Assembly (NCBI GenBank): GCA_009783705.1
Contig: WRCX01000001.1
Location: forward strand, 57,503 to 121,502
Length of the DNA: 64,000 nucleotides
Direction of reading: 5' to 3'
From: Candidatus Bathycorpusculum hydrogenotrophicum
Lineage (GTDB): Archaea > Thermoproteota > Bathyarchaeia > Bathyarchaeales > Bathycorpusculaceae
Both the position numbers and the translations under genes were made by a program. The stretch's first letter is position 1; each line of letters opens with the position of its first letter. Below, one piece after another: positions 1-8,602 of the stretch. The notes under the pieces were generated by a model that did not search any database, was not told the origin of the DNA, and saw only the letters and a list, made by a program, of their open reading frames with translations.

Positions 1-1070
1 AAGATGCCCGTTGTTCAAACATATTTATCTACGGCAAAACCGGCACAGGCAAAACTGCCGTCACCAAATACGTTCTGAGCCATCTAGAATCAAAAGCCAA
101 AGAGTACGGCGCTCAAGTAAAATTCTGCTACATCAACTGCCGAATGGTCGGCTCAGAATACCGCGTGTTTGCAAGTCTTAGCCAAAGCGTAGGCCTAAGC
201 ATACCCTTCACAGGTCTCTCTGTTGGCGAAGTCTTTGATCGCTTCCGCTCCGGACTGGATCAATCCCGCATAATCTTCATAATAGTTCTCGATGAAGTAG
301 ACTCACTAATCAAAGACCGCGGCGACGCCTTTATGTACGAACTTACCCGCATCAATGAAACCCTAAATAAAAGTAAAGTTTCCATCATCGGAATATCAAA
401 CGACTTACGATTAAAAGAATTCCTTGATCCCCGCGTCTTTAGTTCACTTAGCGAAGAAGAACTAGTTTTCCGCCCCTACGACGCAGGCGAACTCCGCAAC
501 ATACTCCTCGAACGCTCCAAACTTGCTTTCCAAGACGGCGTGCTCTCTGACTCAGCCCTAAGTATCTCCTCAGCTCTAGCTGCCGCCGAACACGGCGACG
601 CCCGACGTGCCCTAGATCTATTGCGGGTTGCAGGCGAAGTAGCTGAACGCCAAGGTGCAAAAGGCGTAACCGAAGAACATGTACGCCAAGCCGAAAAACA
701 CATCGAACACAACCGTGTCATCGAAGCACTCAAAAATCTAACTCTCCACTCAAAACTGGTGCTGTTAAGTGTATATCACCTAAACAAACCCAGCGCTACC
801 ACAGGCGAAATCTATGATGTCTACAACGAATTATGCGGCGAAATGGGCGCAGGACTTCTGACACAAAGACGCCTAGGTACCCTTGTTAACGAACTTGATT
901 CCATGGGGTTGGTTAACGCCAAAGTTGTCAGCATGGGCCGCTATGGCAGAACCAAAAAGATCCGGCTTGAAATCAGTCGTGGTTTAATCCGCGATGTTTT
1001 TGGCGGCGATAACCGCTTTAGCCAATTGTTTGCCTCCTCTTCAAAAAATAGCAACAAAAACTCAGGATAA
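1..1070 (+). CDS. cdc6: Orc1/Cdc6 origin-recognition ATPase, 5' partial
   Basis: Initiator protein that binds archaeal origins and loads the MCM helicase. The reading frame is open from base 3, so the N-terminus lies before the window. A Walker A motif GKTGTGKT is at bases 33-56 and a Walker B LDEVD at 288-302. An AAA+ sensor-1 region follows (GISNDLRLKEFLDPRV), then a sensor-2 segment around HGDARRALDLL. The C-terminal third is a winged helix for DNA binding, ending in a Ser/Asn-rich tail. Its last 9 bases overlap the end of the convergent PolD small-subunit gene. Family assignment is secure; which Orc1 paralogue this is cannot be told. Confidence 0.95.
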   Translation, partial: DARCSNIFIYGKTGTGKTAVTKYVLSHLESKAKEYGAQVKFCYINCRMVGSEYRVFASLSQSVGLSIPFTGLSVGEVFDRFRSGLDQSRIIFIIVLDEVDSLIKDRGDAFMYELTRINETLNKSKVSIIGISNDLRLKEFLDPRVFSSLSEEELVFRPYDAGELRNILLERSKLAFQDGVLSDSALSISSALAAAEHGDARRALDLLRVAGEVAERQGAKGVTEEHVRQAEKHIEHNRVIEALKNLTLHSKLVLLSVYHLNKPSATTGEIYDVYNELCGEMGAGLLTQRRLGTLVNELDSMGLVNAKVVSMGRYGRTKKIRLEISRGLIRDVFGGDNRFSQLFASSSKNSNKNSG

Positions 1071-2672
1071 CGGATTTATAAAATCTAGAACTGCAGTTTC
1101 TCTTGTTTGCAGATTTATCACTGGGACTTTTCCTGGGGTGGGAACTAGACCTAGTTTTTCCATATAATCAGTTTGTTCCTGCCAGCCGCCTGAATTCACC
1201 ACCAAAACTCCACGGTAGTTACAAAGACCATTGACATGAGTATGGCCGGCATGGAATATGTCTGGAACTTGGTCGACAACAAGATAATCACGGTTCTCAG
1301 GTGAGAGCATGGTTTTCCCACCATATACCGGTGCTAGATGGCGGCACTGTATCAGTAGTCGCATTGATTTTTCGGGATGCTCATTGTCCATGCCTGGTAC
1401 AACTCCAATTATGTCATTTAGACTCACACCATGAAACATCAAAACTTCAATGCCATGTAAACTGAGATAGCATGGACTTCCAACAGAGTGAATGTTTGTT
1501 TTGTTTTTGATAGATGTAAGATAACCCTCTGGGATGGCGGGTTGGGGTTGGGATTTGCGTGCGGCGTCATGGTTACCCGGTGAGAGCACAATTTCTATAT
1601 AATTTGGAATTTTTTCTAAATATTTAGTTGCAAAATTATATTGTTTATGTATGTCACGGATGGTTAACTCTGTTTGTTGCCCTGGATAGATACCCACCCC
1701 ATCCACGATGTCCCCAGCAATTAAGAGGTACTTTACTCTGCCTGCTATCTCTCGCATTGCAGGGGTTCCATATTTTCCTCTGAGCCAAAGTATGAAACGT
1801 TTGAAGGCTTCTTTGTTGAACTTTGTACTGCCAACATGAATATCTGAGGTGAAGACTGCATAGACCGGTTCTTGTGCATGCTGAGGTACTTTTCTGCCCA
1901 CTTCGGGAAAAATAATGTCCTCAACCATCAAGAGATTTGTTTTAGTCTTGATAACTGCCGCACAGAAAATAGTGTCGGGTAGAAGCATAAGCGCTTTTCT
2001 TTTAACTTCCTCGGGTGCCTTTTGTGGTACTAGAATAGTTGCACTGCCCCCCAGATCCTCTACAGAGAGTATAGTGCTATTTTTGGAGTCTCGCTTCTCA
2101 GTTAACATGCATATAACTTTAAGTTTGGATTGAGGCTGTGATTTGAGTGCTTCCACAATAGGTGTGGCGGCTCTAACATCCATTCGCTGTCTGAGTATTT
2201 TCTCTAAGCGTTTGAAGCGGTCTTGGAAGAGCCCTTTGTATTCTTGAAGAGTACCATTGGAGGTTAGTTTGCCTGTGGCATCTTCGAGAATTTTGAGTTC
2301 TGAGGGGATGTCTTTGGCATAGGGATAAAAATCGCTATCTGAGCCGTTAAAGCGTACTACTGTTGATTCAGAATAGTTTGGTTCTGACGTGGGTGGTGGC
2401 GATGATGGTTGGATGTGTTTTTTGATTGTTTCTTCAACGGTTGCGGTCGCTTGTTGTATAATTGCTTCAAGAAACTCCCGTTCGATAAACATGGGTTTGT
2501 CTGTTAGTGCTTCAAGTTTTTGAATTGCCAGCGTCATAATTTCAAGGGGATCGTTGACTTCTGCGTTTTGGATGAGAAATTCAAAGGCTTCGCTGTTTAA
2601 TTGGTAGCCTGCTGTTATAGTTGATTCGATGGCTCTTTGGAGTTTATCCTGTGCACTCATCATTCTGCCCAT
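1062..2672 (-). CDS. polB: DNA polymerase D small subunit (DP1)
   Basis: Small, exonuclease subunit of the archaeal replicative polymerase PolD. The 536-residue product has a variable N-terminus, an OB-fold region around residues 155-265, and a calcineurin-like phosphoesterase domain. The metal-binding motifs are intact: DIH 277-279, GDIVDG 320-325, GNHD 366-369, His414 and GHTH 476-479, so Mre11-like 3'-5' exonuclease activity is expected. The large subunit is not in the window. Start codons at residues 4 and 5 are also possible. The 3' end overlaps cdc6 tail to tail. PolD is absent from classical Crenarchaeota, which helps place the organism. Confidence 0.95.
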   Translation of the reverse strand: MGRMMSAQDKLQRAIESTITAGYQLNSEAFEFLIQNAEVNDPLEIMTLAIQKLEALTDKPMFIEREFLEAIIQQATATVEETIKKHIQPSSPPPTSEPNYSESTVVRFNGSDSDFYPYAKDIPSELKILEDATGKLTSNGTLQEYKGLFQDRFKRLEKILRQRMDVRAATPIVEALKSQPQSKLKVICMLTEKRDSKNSTILSVEDLGGSATILVPQKAPEEVKRKALMLLPDTIFCAAVIKTKTNLLMVEDIIFPEVGRKVPQHAQEPVYAVFTSDIHVGSTKFNKEAFKRFILWLRGKYGTPAMREIAGRVKYLLIAGDIVDGVGIYPGQQTELTIRDIHKQYNFATKYLEKIPNYIEIVLSPGNHDAARKSQPQPAIPEGYLTSIKNKTNIHSVGSPCYLSLHGIEVLMFHGVSLNDIIGVVPGMDNEHPEKSMRLLIQCRHLAPVYGGKTMLSPENRDYLVVDQVPDIFHAGHTHVNGLCNYRGVLVVNSGGWQEQTDYMEKLGLVPTPGKVPVINLQTRETAVLDFINPLS

Positions 2673-2757
2673 GTGATGCTTAATTAGTGTTTAGCCAGTA
2701 TTGTGTTTGAGTTATTTACTGTTTTGCGTTTGCCGATTCACTTTTAGGAGTCAGCGC

Positions 2758-2789
2758 TAAAACTATTAGGGCATGCGATAGGTTTAACT
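2758..2789 (+). repeat. Promoter-like repeat, copy A
   Basis: The blocks TAAAACTATT and GATAGGTTTAACT are separated by 9 bases. Both blocks recur exactly in copy B at 3756-3789, with an 11-base spacer. The GGTTTAA part resembles a BRE/TATA element, so this may be the old promoter of the kelch gene that follows. A looser relative lies before L10e (7962-7990). Confidence 0.5.
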
Positions 2790-3716
2790 TACTTTTACTG
2801 GGCTCTCAGCTGTTTCGATATGATCTCCTTACTGATTCTTGGGTTGAAAAAACCCAAATGCCCGCCAGTCCCCGGAGTTCCAGTTCGGTGCAGGGTCCGT
2901 ATCCTGTTTTGTTTGTTATGGATGAAAAGCTTGTAGTTACAGCTGAATTCTATTTGGGGCCCCACCGTTATGAGCCGAAAGTTTTGGTTTATGATCCTAA
3001 GAAAGATGTTTGGAGTGATGAGTCAACGGGGCCTATGGTTATTTGTGATGGGCTGGGTTTGGTAACCTCAGGTGTTTTTGCTCCTCAAAGAGTCTATTTT
3101 GTGGGCTCGGCGCCGGGTAGTACTCGGGGGGAGGTGTTGACTAATCAGGCTTATAATTTTGCAGATATGGTGCTTGGACAATTGGTGAGGTATGCCTATG
3201 CCTCGGTTAGATTTTGGTACGGTGGTTGTGGATGATATTTTATACGTAATTGGCGGGTATATACATGTTTCAGTTTATCCCTATACACATTATAGTGCTT
3301 TAGTTGAGGCGTATGTGCCGTTTGGTTATCGGTCTATACCAACCATTGGGATGGTTTCGCCGTTAGATGTGGTGTATAATGTGTCAGGTGTTGATTTGGA
3401 GTTTGTTGTGGATCGGCCATTTAGTTTGTTGTATTATTGTGTTGATGGAGGCGATAATGTGATTTTTGCTGGGAATACTGCTTTATCAGATTTGTCGGGT
3501 GGGGTTCATAATGTGACTGTTTTTGCGGAGGATTTTTTGGTAATGTGGGGGTTTCAGAAACTATTGTTTTTACGGTTGATTTTGAACCTGATTTCATATT
3601 ACCGGTTCCTGTTGTTTGTGGCATTAGTTGTGGTGCCTGTGTTAGTTGCAGTTGTTTTGTTTTTGTTTTTGTTTTTAAGGCGACACAGGGCTGGCAGTCT
3701 TTACAGGCGGATTTAA
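2780..3716 (+). pseudogene. Decayed kelch-repeat surface protein
   Basis: Remnant of a secreted kelch-propeller protein. Frame 2 encodes kelch-like blades (YDLLTDSWVEKTQMP near 2818-2866, YDPKKDVW near 2990). The reading then moves to frame 1 (a WTIGE segment near 3175-3190) and to frame 3 (MPMPRLDFGTVVVDDILYVIGGY, split here as MPMPRLDFG plus TVVVDDILYVIGG). After HNVTVFAED it moves to frame 2 for GNVGVSETIVFTVDFEPDF (3545 onward) and back to frame 3 for a C-terminal membrane anchor with an RRHR tail. At least four indels are needed and no start codon or signal peptide is visible upstream. The family, a propeller followed by an extracytoplasmic domain and one membrane helix, is inferred from the blade pattern. 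Confidence 0.75.
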
Positions 3717-3755
3717 TACACCTGCGTTGGAATGTTTATGGGTTATATGCATCGG

Positions 3756-3789
3756 TAAAACTATTTAGCGTTTCTAGATAGGTTTAACT
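3756..3789 (+). repeat. Promoter-like repeat, copy B
   Basis: Second copy of the element at 2758-2789, with identical outer blocks TAAAACTATT and GATAGGTTTAACT and a divergent 11-base spacer. It lies just after the kelch remnant and about 90 bases before the AbrB-PhoU gene, and could be that gene's distal promoter or a relic of duplication. Confidence 0.5.
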
Positions 3790-3819
3790 GATTGTATTTT
3801 TATCCTACCGATATATCAA

Positions 3820-3830
3820 CTATAAAATAA
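3820..3830 (+). promoter_or_regulatory. TATA box of the AbrB-PhoU gene
   Basis: CTATAAAATAA sits about 55 bases before the ATG at 3881, giving an expected transcription start near 3850 and a leader of about 30 bases. Confidence 0.5.
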
Positions 3831-3880
3831 TTCATATAAGCCATCAAATGTTTAGATGAATTATATTGGTGGTTAATGTA

Positions 3881-4852
3881 ATGGGCGAACTACGTAAGGT
3901 TCAACAGACGCCAACCGGCACCTACTTTATCTGTCTGCCACGTGATTGGGCAAAAGAACACAATCTCCAAAAAGGTTCCCAAGTAAATCTAGAAGCCTCA
4001 ACTGATGGTAAACTCTTAGTCGATACCCAATTTGACATAGAACCCCAGCCAAAAATAATCACCCTCAAAATAGGACCCTACTTGAGCCGCGAAATTATTG
4101 GTCACTACCTCTTGGGTTATGATATAATCCGAGTAGAAGCCAAAGGCCGCATAGACCCCGCGGTGCGCAACCAAATCAAGTCCACTGCAAATTCTCTGGC
4201 GGGATTGATGATTGTTGAGGAAACTACCTCAATGATGGCCCTTCAATGCCTAATGCAGCAACCCTTCACCTCACCAAAAAAACTGCTCCAACGCAACCAA
4301 GGCAGCGCTGCCTCCATGATCCGAGATGCCGCCAGCTCATTTATCAACCGTGACACCGATATGGCACAAAACGTCATCGAACGCGACGTTGAAAACAACC
4401 GATTCTACTTTTTGCTCGTACGAATACTACGTACCATAATCCAAAATCCCCGACAAGGCGAAAAATTCGAAATAACCCCCATCGAATGCATAGACTACCG
4501 CCTAGCCGCAAGCCTAATCGAGGACATAGGCGATGTCTGCGTCCAAATTGCAACCACCACCCTAGCACTCAACGACGCCAAACTCTCCGACGAAGTACGC
4601 AAACTCCTCGCAGAATTACAATACGCCTGCTTTGAAGCCAACGAACAAGCCTTCAAAGCCTTCTTAAACAAAGACATCTCCATAGCAGAAAATGTACGCG
4701 ATATGCGTGCAAAAATCGAAGCCGCCTCACTAGAAATTGAAGATGCCGCAAAAAATTCCTCCGTGGATTTAATGCCCCAAATACTAGCTGTACGATCGTC
4801 TCTAAAACAAATCTATGAATGTAGCGTCGACATGGCTGACCTAGTCGTATAA
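3881..4852 (+). CDS. AbrB-PhoU domain regulator
   Basis: Predicted phosphate-signalling or transcriptional regulator of the archaeal PhoU-like family. Residues 1-45 form an AbrB/SpoVT-type swapped-hairpin DNA-binding domain (GELRKVQQTPTGTYFICLP). The rest is alpha-helical with two PhoU-like three-helix units, the second around the final 110 residues. I chose ATG 3881 because GGTGGT lies 8 bases upstream; a TTG five codons earlier is less likely. No Pst phosphate transporter lies nearby, so the link to phosphate is by family only. The gene is A/C-rich on its coding strand, unlike the T/G-rich kelch remnant before it. Confidence 0.85.
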   Translation: MGELRKVQQTPTGTYFICLPRDWAKEHNLQKGSQVNLEASTDGKLLVDTQFDIEPQPKIITLKIGPYLSREIIGHYLLGYDIIRVEAKGRIDPAVRNQIKSTANSLAGLMIVEETTSMMALQCLMQQPFTSPKKLLQRNQGSAASMIRDAASSFINRDTDMAQNVIERDVENNRFYFLLVRILRTIIQNPRQGEKFEITPIECIDYRLAASLIEDIGDVCVQIATTTLALNDAKLSDEVRKLLAELQYACFEANEQAFKAFLNKDISIAENVRDMRAKIEAASLEIEDAAKNSSVDLMPQILAVRSSLKQIYECSVDMADLVV

Positions 4853-4884
4853 CTCTCTTTAATATACAAAAATAATTTTTCTTT

Positions 4885-5799
4885 TTATTTTAAGATGTTA
4901 ATGAGGTTTAGTGTTCCATCCGGTTGAAAGCTGGCAAAGAAAACATTTCGACCAAAAGGCGAATTGCTATAGTCATCTGATCCTAACAGGTCTAATGATG
5001 GGCCTTCATAGATCCTGTCATTTGATTGTAAAGATCCATAACTGGAAAAAGATATGCGTAGTTCAGTTATTTCTGGAATTATTCCCGTTTTATTTTGATA
5101 GGCCTCTATGGCACAGTTGCAGTACCACCGAAGTCCTAAATCATCAATTTGCTGAAGCGCCTTATCAGATGATTTTTGTTGAGGCGCTATTTGAGATACT
5201 GCGAAGGTGTTATCATATGCTGAAACTATTGGAACATCATATACCTGATAAGCTTCACCACTTTTTGCACTAAAACTAATCGCATTGCTTCTCGGGGCGT
5301 TAAAGAAACTGTTAGATGACTGTTGAGACAGTACAAATTCAATTCTTCCTCCCATATAATCAACAGTATCTAATGAAATGCCGCCTATGATAGTTTCGCC
5401 CGGGTGTTCTAACATGAAAAGCTTGAAGGTAAGCGTGTTTTTGACACTTTGTGCCGCCTCAATTAATGATACGTCTAATATGTGAGGATAAGAAATGGTA
5501 ACACCGGGTTGTGCGGTGCCAAAAGTTGGGGGATACTCAACATGTCCACGTGCGTAGCCTTCAAATGTTGCAAAGCTTAGAGAAAAAACTGTCACTGCGA
5601 GCAGTGTATATTTTAGTGTTCGTCGAAGTAAACCATGGGACACTAACCAACCAATGCTCATAACCACAATTAAACTAATTGTCACAATTTTTATCCAAGA
5701 ATTACTGAGAAATATTATCGCAGAAAACAAACCCACCGCAGTCATTACGACCATAAACAAATTTTTACCGCTTGCATAGCTACTGTTCTTTGAGGTCAT
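4885..5799 (-). CDS. Membrane protein of unknown function
   Basis: I do not recognise this 304-residue protein. Three hydrophobic helices fill the first third (about residues 14-31, 36-53 and 60-80). A long hydrophilic domain of about 220 residues follows and probably faces outside; it is rich in Ser, Asn and Gln. It contains a CNC pair (RWYCNCAIEAYQ) and no enzymatic motif I can identify. It converges with the AbrB-PhoU gene across a T-rich 30-base gap. It stands alone, with no evident operon partner. Confidence 0.7.
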   Translation of the reverse strand: MTSKNSSYASGKNLFMVVMTAVGLFSAIIFLSNSWIKIVTISLIVVMSIGWLVSHGLLRRTLKYTLLAVTVFSLSFATFEGYARGHVEYPPTFGTAQPGVTISYPHILDVSLIEAAQSVKNTLTFKLFMLEHPGETIIGGISLDTVDYMGGRIEFVLSQQSSNSFFNAPRSNAISFSAKSGEAYQVYDVPIVSAYDNTFAVSQIAPQQKSSDKALQQIDDLGLRWYCNCAIEAYQNKTGIIPEITELRISFSSYGSLQSNDRIYEGPSLDLLGSDDYSNSPFGRNVFFASFQPDGTLNLINILK

Positions 5800-6022
5800 T
5801 TGTTTTACCCTTCACCGTTCGACCCTTAGTGTGGACGTTGCAATTTACACACATTTCCTATGTTTTAGCGTTATGTTCGATTTATGACAAACGTTGCAAC
5901 AATATTACGTATTGCCCATCTTTCAACATACTGAATATGTACCGTTCCTCTCTTTTGTATGCAACAATATCCAACGTACCTTCGGCCAAATGTTGCTTCT
6001 CAATAGATGCTGGCTTGAGGGG

Positions 6023-6517
6023 CTATTGTTTGTCGTATTTCATGATTTCGTCATTTATTATACAGAGTTCGATTCCTGCTTGTTTAAACATCTCGATAGT
6101 GTCTGCATCGGCGTGGTAACGTTTCTCACACACAACGCGTTTGATGCCCGCGTTAATTATCATCATCGCACAAGTACGACAAGGTGTCATCTTACAAAAC
6201 AACATAGCACCCTCTAAGGGAATCCCAAACCGTGCCGCTTGGAGAATCGCATTTTGCTCAGCATGAAGCGTACGCACACAATGCATACTTACTTCCCCAT
6301 TACCATTAGTCATCTGACGAATATCATGACCTGCCTCTGAGCAGTGTGGTAAACCCGAAGGAGAGCCAACATACCCTGTTGTCATAATACGCTTGTCTTT
6401 GACTATAACACAACCACACCGACCTCTATCACAGGTTGCACGTGCCGCTACAGCTTCACACATATCCAAAAAATATCGATCCCAATTAGGACGTAACTTA
6501 GACTGGTCTGCCGCCAT
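6023..6517 (-). CDS. dCMP deaminase family protein
   Basis: Zinc-dependent deaminase expected to convert dCMP to dUMP for thymidylate synthesis. The 164 residues match the family length. The catalytic HAE is at 85-87 within TLHAEQN, and the second zinc-ligand pair PCRTC is at 112-116. A further cysteine/histidine cluster (CDRGRCGC, PHCSEAGHD) is typical of ComEB/DCTD enzymes with a structural zinc. A TATA-like ATTTATTAA precedes it on the minus strand near 6555, so it probably has its own promoter although it follows the Trm-G10-like gene by 65 bases. A general cytidine/nucleotide deaminase role is the alternative. Confidence 0.9.
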   Translation of the reverse strand: MAADQSKLRPNWDRYFLDMCEAVAARATCDRGRCGCVIVKDKRIMTTGYVGSPSGLPHCSEAGHDIRQMTNGNGEVSMHCVRTLHAEQNAILQAARFGIPLEGAMLFCKMTPCRTCAMMIINAGIKRVVCEKRYHADADTIEMFKQAGIELCIINDEIMKYDKQ

Positions 6518-6582
6518 ATTGATACCTCAACTTAAAAAATGTTATCGACCGACTTAATAAATGGTCTCTGTCTGTATAGCGG

Positions 6583-7881
6583 TTATTTTTGGATGATGTG
6601 AATTTCACGCCCAACTTTATGGCGTTCATCCATCTCTACCAATGACGCCATACCCATAAGCCGACCATGCTCAGGCGCATCAGAACTAAACAACTCATCA
6701 GTAAAAACATAAATTCGTTTAAAACCAACCTCTTTGAGCTTCTCATCAATAGACATAGTCACCGCCTCACGCGAACGGGTACGAATATAGGGTGTAACCA
6801 AAACCAGCCGCCCGCCCGATCTCAAAACCCGATAAGCTTCTTCTATAAATCCTAAAAACAGCGGTTCGAGCTTCTCGATGATTCTTTGCGCATAGGCTCC
6901 TGTTGGAGTTTCACGGATCGCCGGACCCAAATCCGGCTCAGAAACAACACAATCAACACTCTCAATTCCCACCTTCTCAGCCAACCGCTCCACATCACCC
7001 AGTAAAACCCGAAAATCTGCTCCCGAAATATCATAATCATCGATAAGCCACTCAAGATTCTCCTCTGATGCCTTAATACACCACGAATTAACATCCATCC
7101 CAACAACCGCGGCATGTTCCAGCAGGGCTTCTTGGAGAATAGTGCCCACCCCACAAAACGCATCAAGAAGTGTTTTCTCCTCTGTGCAGGCTGAGAGGTT
7201 AACCATCATACGTGCCAGCCGTGGCGGCATACCAAAGATCGCCCGCTGATTGGGTTTGTAAACATCTCTTTTTTGAAACTCAAACGGATTATGTACCGCA
7301 ACGGTATTGGCGATCCAAGTTTGAGTTTTACCGATGCAAAGAAGTACTTCCGCTTGATTTTCTACTAACTTCTTTTTGAGCACCTCAACATGACTAAGCT
7401 GTGCCTCACTACGATCTGGTCCAGTACCCATAAAACTTGACTTCTTACCCTGCGCTACCAGTTGATCTTTAATAGCGCTACCTATGAAGCGCTGAATTCT
7501 ACCCCCCATTGGTTTTATCGCATTATCCGAGGTGTAGATGCTGATACCAAAGAGCAACTTATTGGGTGCTTTTGTCATGCCTTCCAATGCGTTGCTGGTG
7601 GTGATGATTTGTACTGTTTGCCTTTGAGCGGGTTTATTTTTTTCAAGAAAGGCTTCTTTGAGCGTTTTTGATGGTAATGTTATTTTTACATGTGCAATTT
7701 TTATGGTTCCACCCAAATCGTCAATGATTTGGGGGTTAAGCTGGGTTTCAAAGGTTAATGTGAAGAATTCGGTTGAGAAGTACTCGATGCTAAACTGAGT
7801 GTTTCGTGCTTGGAAATATGTGGTAAGCTCTGCTAATGAGAGGGCCCAGTTTTTGCCTGAAATAAAGATATATGTTGGCAT
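6583..7881 (-). CDS. Trm-G10/Trm11-like tRNA guanine-N2 methyltransferase
   Basis: Class I SAM methyltransferase with an N-terminal THUMP-type RNA-binding region (about residues 50-180) and a C-terminal Rossmann domain. Motif I is LLDAFCGVGT (238-247). By family it would make m2G or m2,2G at position 10 of tRNA. The catalytic motif IV, normally [DN]PPY, reads SEPDLGP at 314-320; Glu-Pro-x-Leu-Gly-Pro variants exist in related proteins, so substrate or activity may differ. The coding strand changes from A/C-rich over the first 140 codons to G/T-rich over the methyltransferase part, with the switch near base 7460. Confidence 0.85.
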   Translation of the reverse strand: MPTYIFISGKNWALSLAELTTYFQARNTQFSIEYFSTEFFTLTFETQLNPQIIDDLGGTIKIAHVKITLPSKTLKEAFLEKNKPAQRQTVQIITTSNALEGMTKAPNKLLFGISIYTSDNAIKPMGGRIQRFIGSAIKDQLVAQGKKSSFMGTGPDRSEAQLSHVEVLKKKLVENQAEVLLCIGKTQTWIANTVAVHNPFEFQKRDVYKPNQRAIFGMPPRLARMMVNLSACTEEKTLLDAFCGVGTILQEALLEHAAVVGMDVNSWCIKASEENLEWLIDDYDISGADFRVLLGDVERLAEKVGIESVDCVVSEPDLGPAIRETPTGAYAQRIIEKLEPLFLGFIEEAYRVLRSGGRLVLVTPYIRTRSREAVTMSIDEKLKEVGFKRIYVFTDELFSSDAPEHGRLMGMASLVEMDERHKVGREIHIIQK

Positions 7882-7983
7882 TTGGGAAAAAGAAAGGTAG
7901 CCTGCCTAATAAGCTGGTGATGGATAATTGTTGTAGTTTAACATTTTTAAGTAAATAGCGAAAACTATCTATAGGATAGAAGG

Positions 7984-7992
7984 TTTTAAATA
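7984..7992 (+). promoter_or_regulatory. TATA box of the L10e-PEP synthase operon
   Basis: GGTTTTAAATAAAG is a strong archaeal TATA-like box about 65 bases before the L10e ATG. The preceding GCGAAAACTAT...GATAGAAGG resembles the repeats at 2758 and 3756. Confidence 0.6.
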
Positions 7993-8053
7993 AAGGCTGA
8001 GAATATTCGTTACTGCTTTAAGCAAATTACGAAATCTGCTGGAGTATGAATAC

Positions 8054-8602
8054 ATGCACGCAAGAAACTATCGTCACGTAAAGAATCGTGCCTACACAAG
8101 AAAGGATTATGCAAGAGGTTTCCCACCGCCTAAAATCGTAAAGTTCACTATGGGTGATACTAAAGGCCAATTTGACATTGAAGCGACGCTTCTTGCTACT
8201 GAGCGCGTGCAAATTCGTCACAGTGCACTAGAGGCTGCACGTGTCGCGTCAAACCGTATTTTAATGGACAAACTCTTAACTGAGTATTATCTGACGGTTC
8301 ATACTTATCCGCATATTATTCTTCGGGAAAACAAGATGATCTTTGGTGCTCATGCTGACCGTCTTCAGCAGGGTATGAGGCGTAGTTTTGGTACCGCTGT
8401 TGGTACTGCTGCAAAAGTAGAGGTAGATCAGCCTATCATTACTGTTAGGGTTAAGGCGGGTGCTTTGGAGACAGCTAAGGAATCTCTTAAACGTGGCAGT
8501 GCAAAGCTTCCGATTCACTGCAAAATAGTTGTCAAAAAAATTCAGCCCGCTCCTAGTAGTAGTCCGGTTGAGCAGGCTGAGTCGGAGTCTGAGAGTATTT
8601 GA
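8054..8602 (+). CDS. rpl10e: 50S ribosomal protein L10e (uL16)
   Basis: Large-subunit protein near the peptidyl-transferase and tRNA path. The N-terminus (ARNYRHVKNRAYTRKDYARGFP) and the conserved GADRLQQGMRRSFG-like segment (here GAHADRLQQGMRRSFG) identify uL16. The 182 residues include an acidic Glu/Ser tail of about 20 residues beyond the usual core. Its TGA overlaps the TTG start of the PEP synthase gene (TTGA), implying translational coupling. The coding strand is T/G-rich, unlike the other ribosomal genes here. Confidence 0.95.
   Translation: MHARNYRHVKNRAYTRKDYARGFPPPKIVKFTMGDTKGQFDIEATLLATERVQIRHSALEAARVASNRILMDKLLTEYYLTVHTYPHIILRENKMIFGAHADRLQQGMRRSFGTAVGTAAKVEVDQPIITVRVKAGALETAKESLKRGSAKLPIHCKIVVKKIQPAPSSSPVEQAESESESI

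Noticed and set aside
5895..5970. Repeated TGCAACAATAT in the gap before the dCMP deaminase gene's 3' end
   Set aside because: Two 11-base copies 65 bases apart in AT-rich sequence are not enough to claim a functional element.
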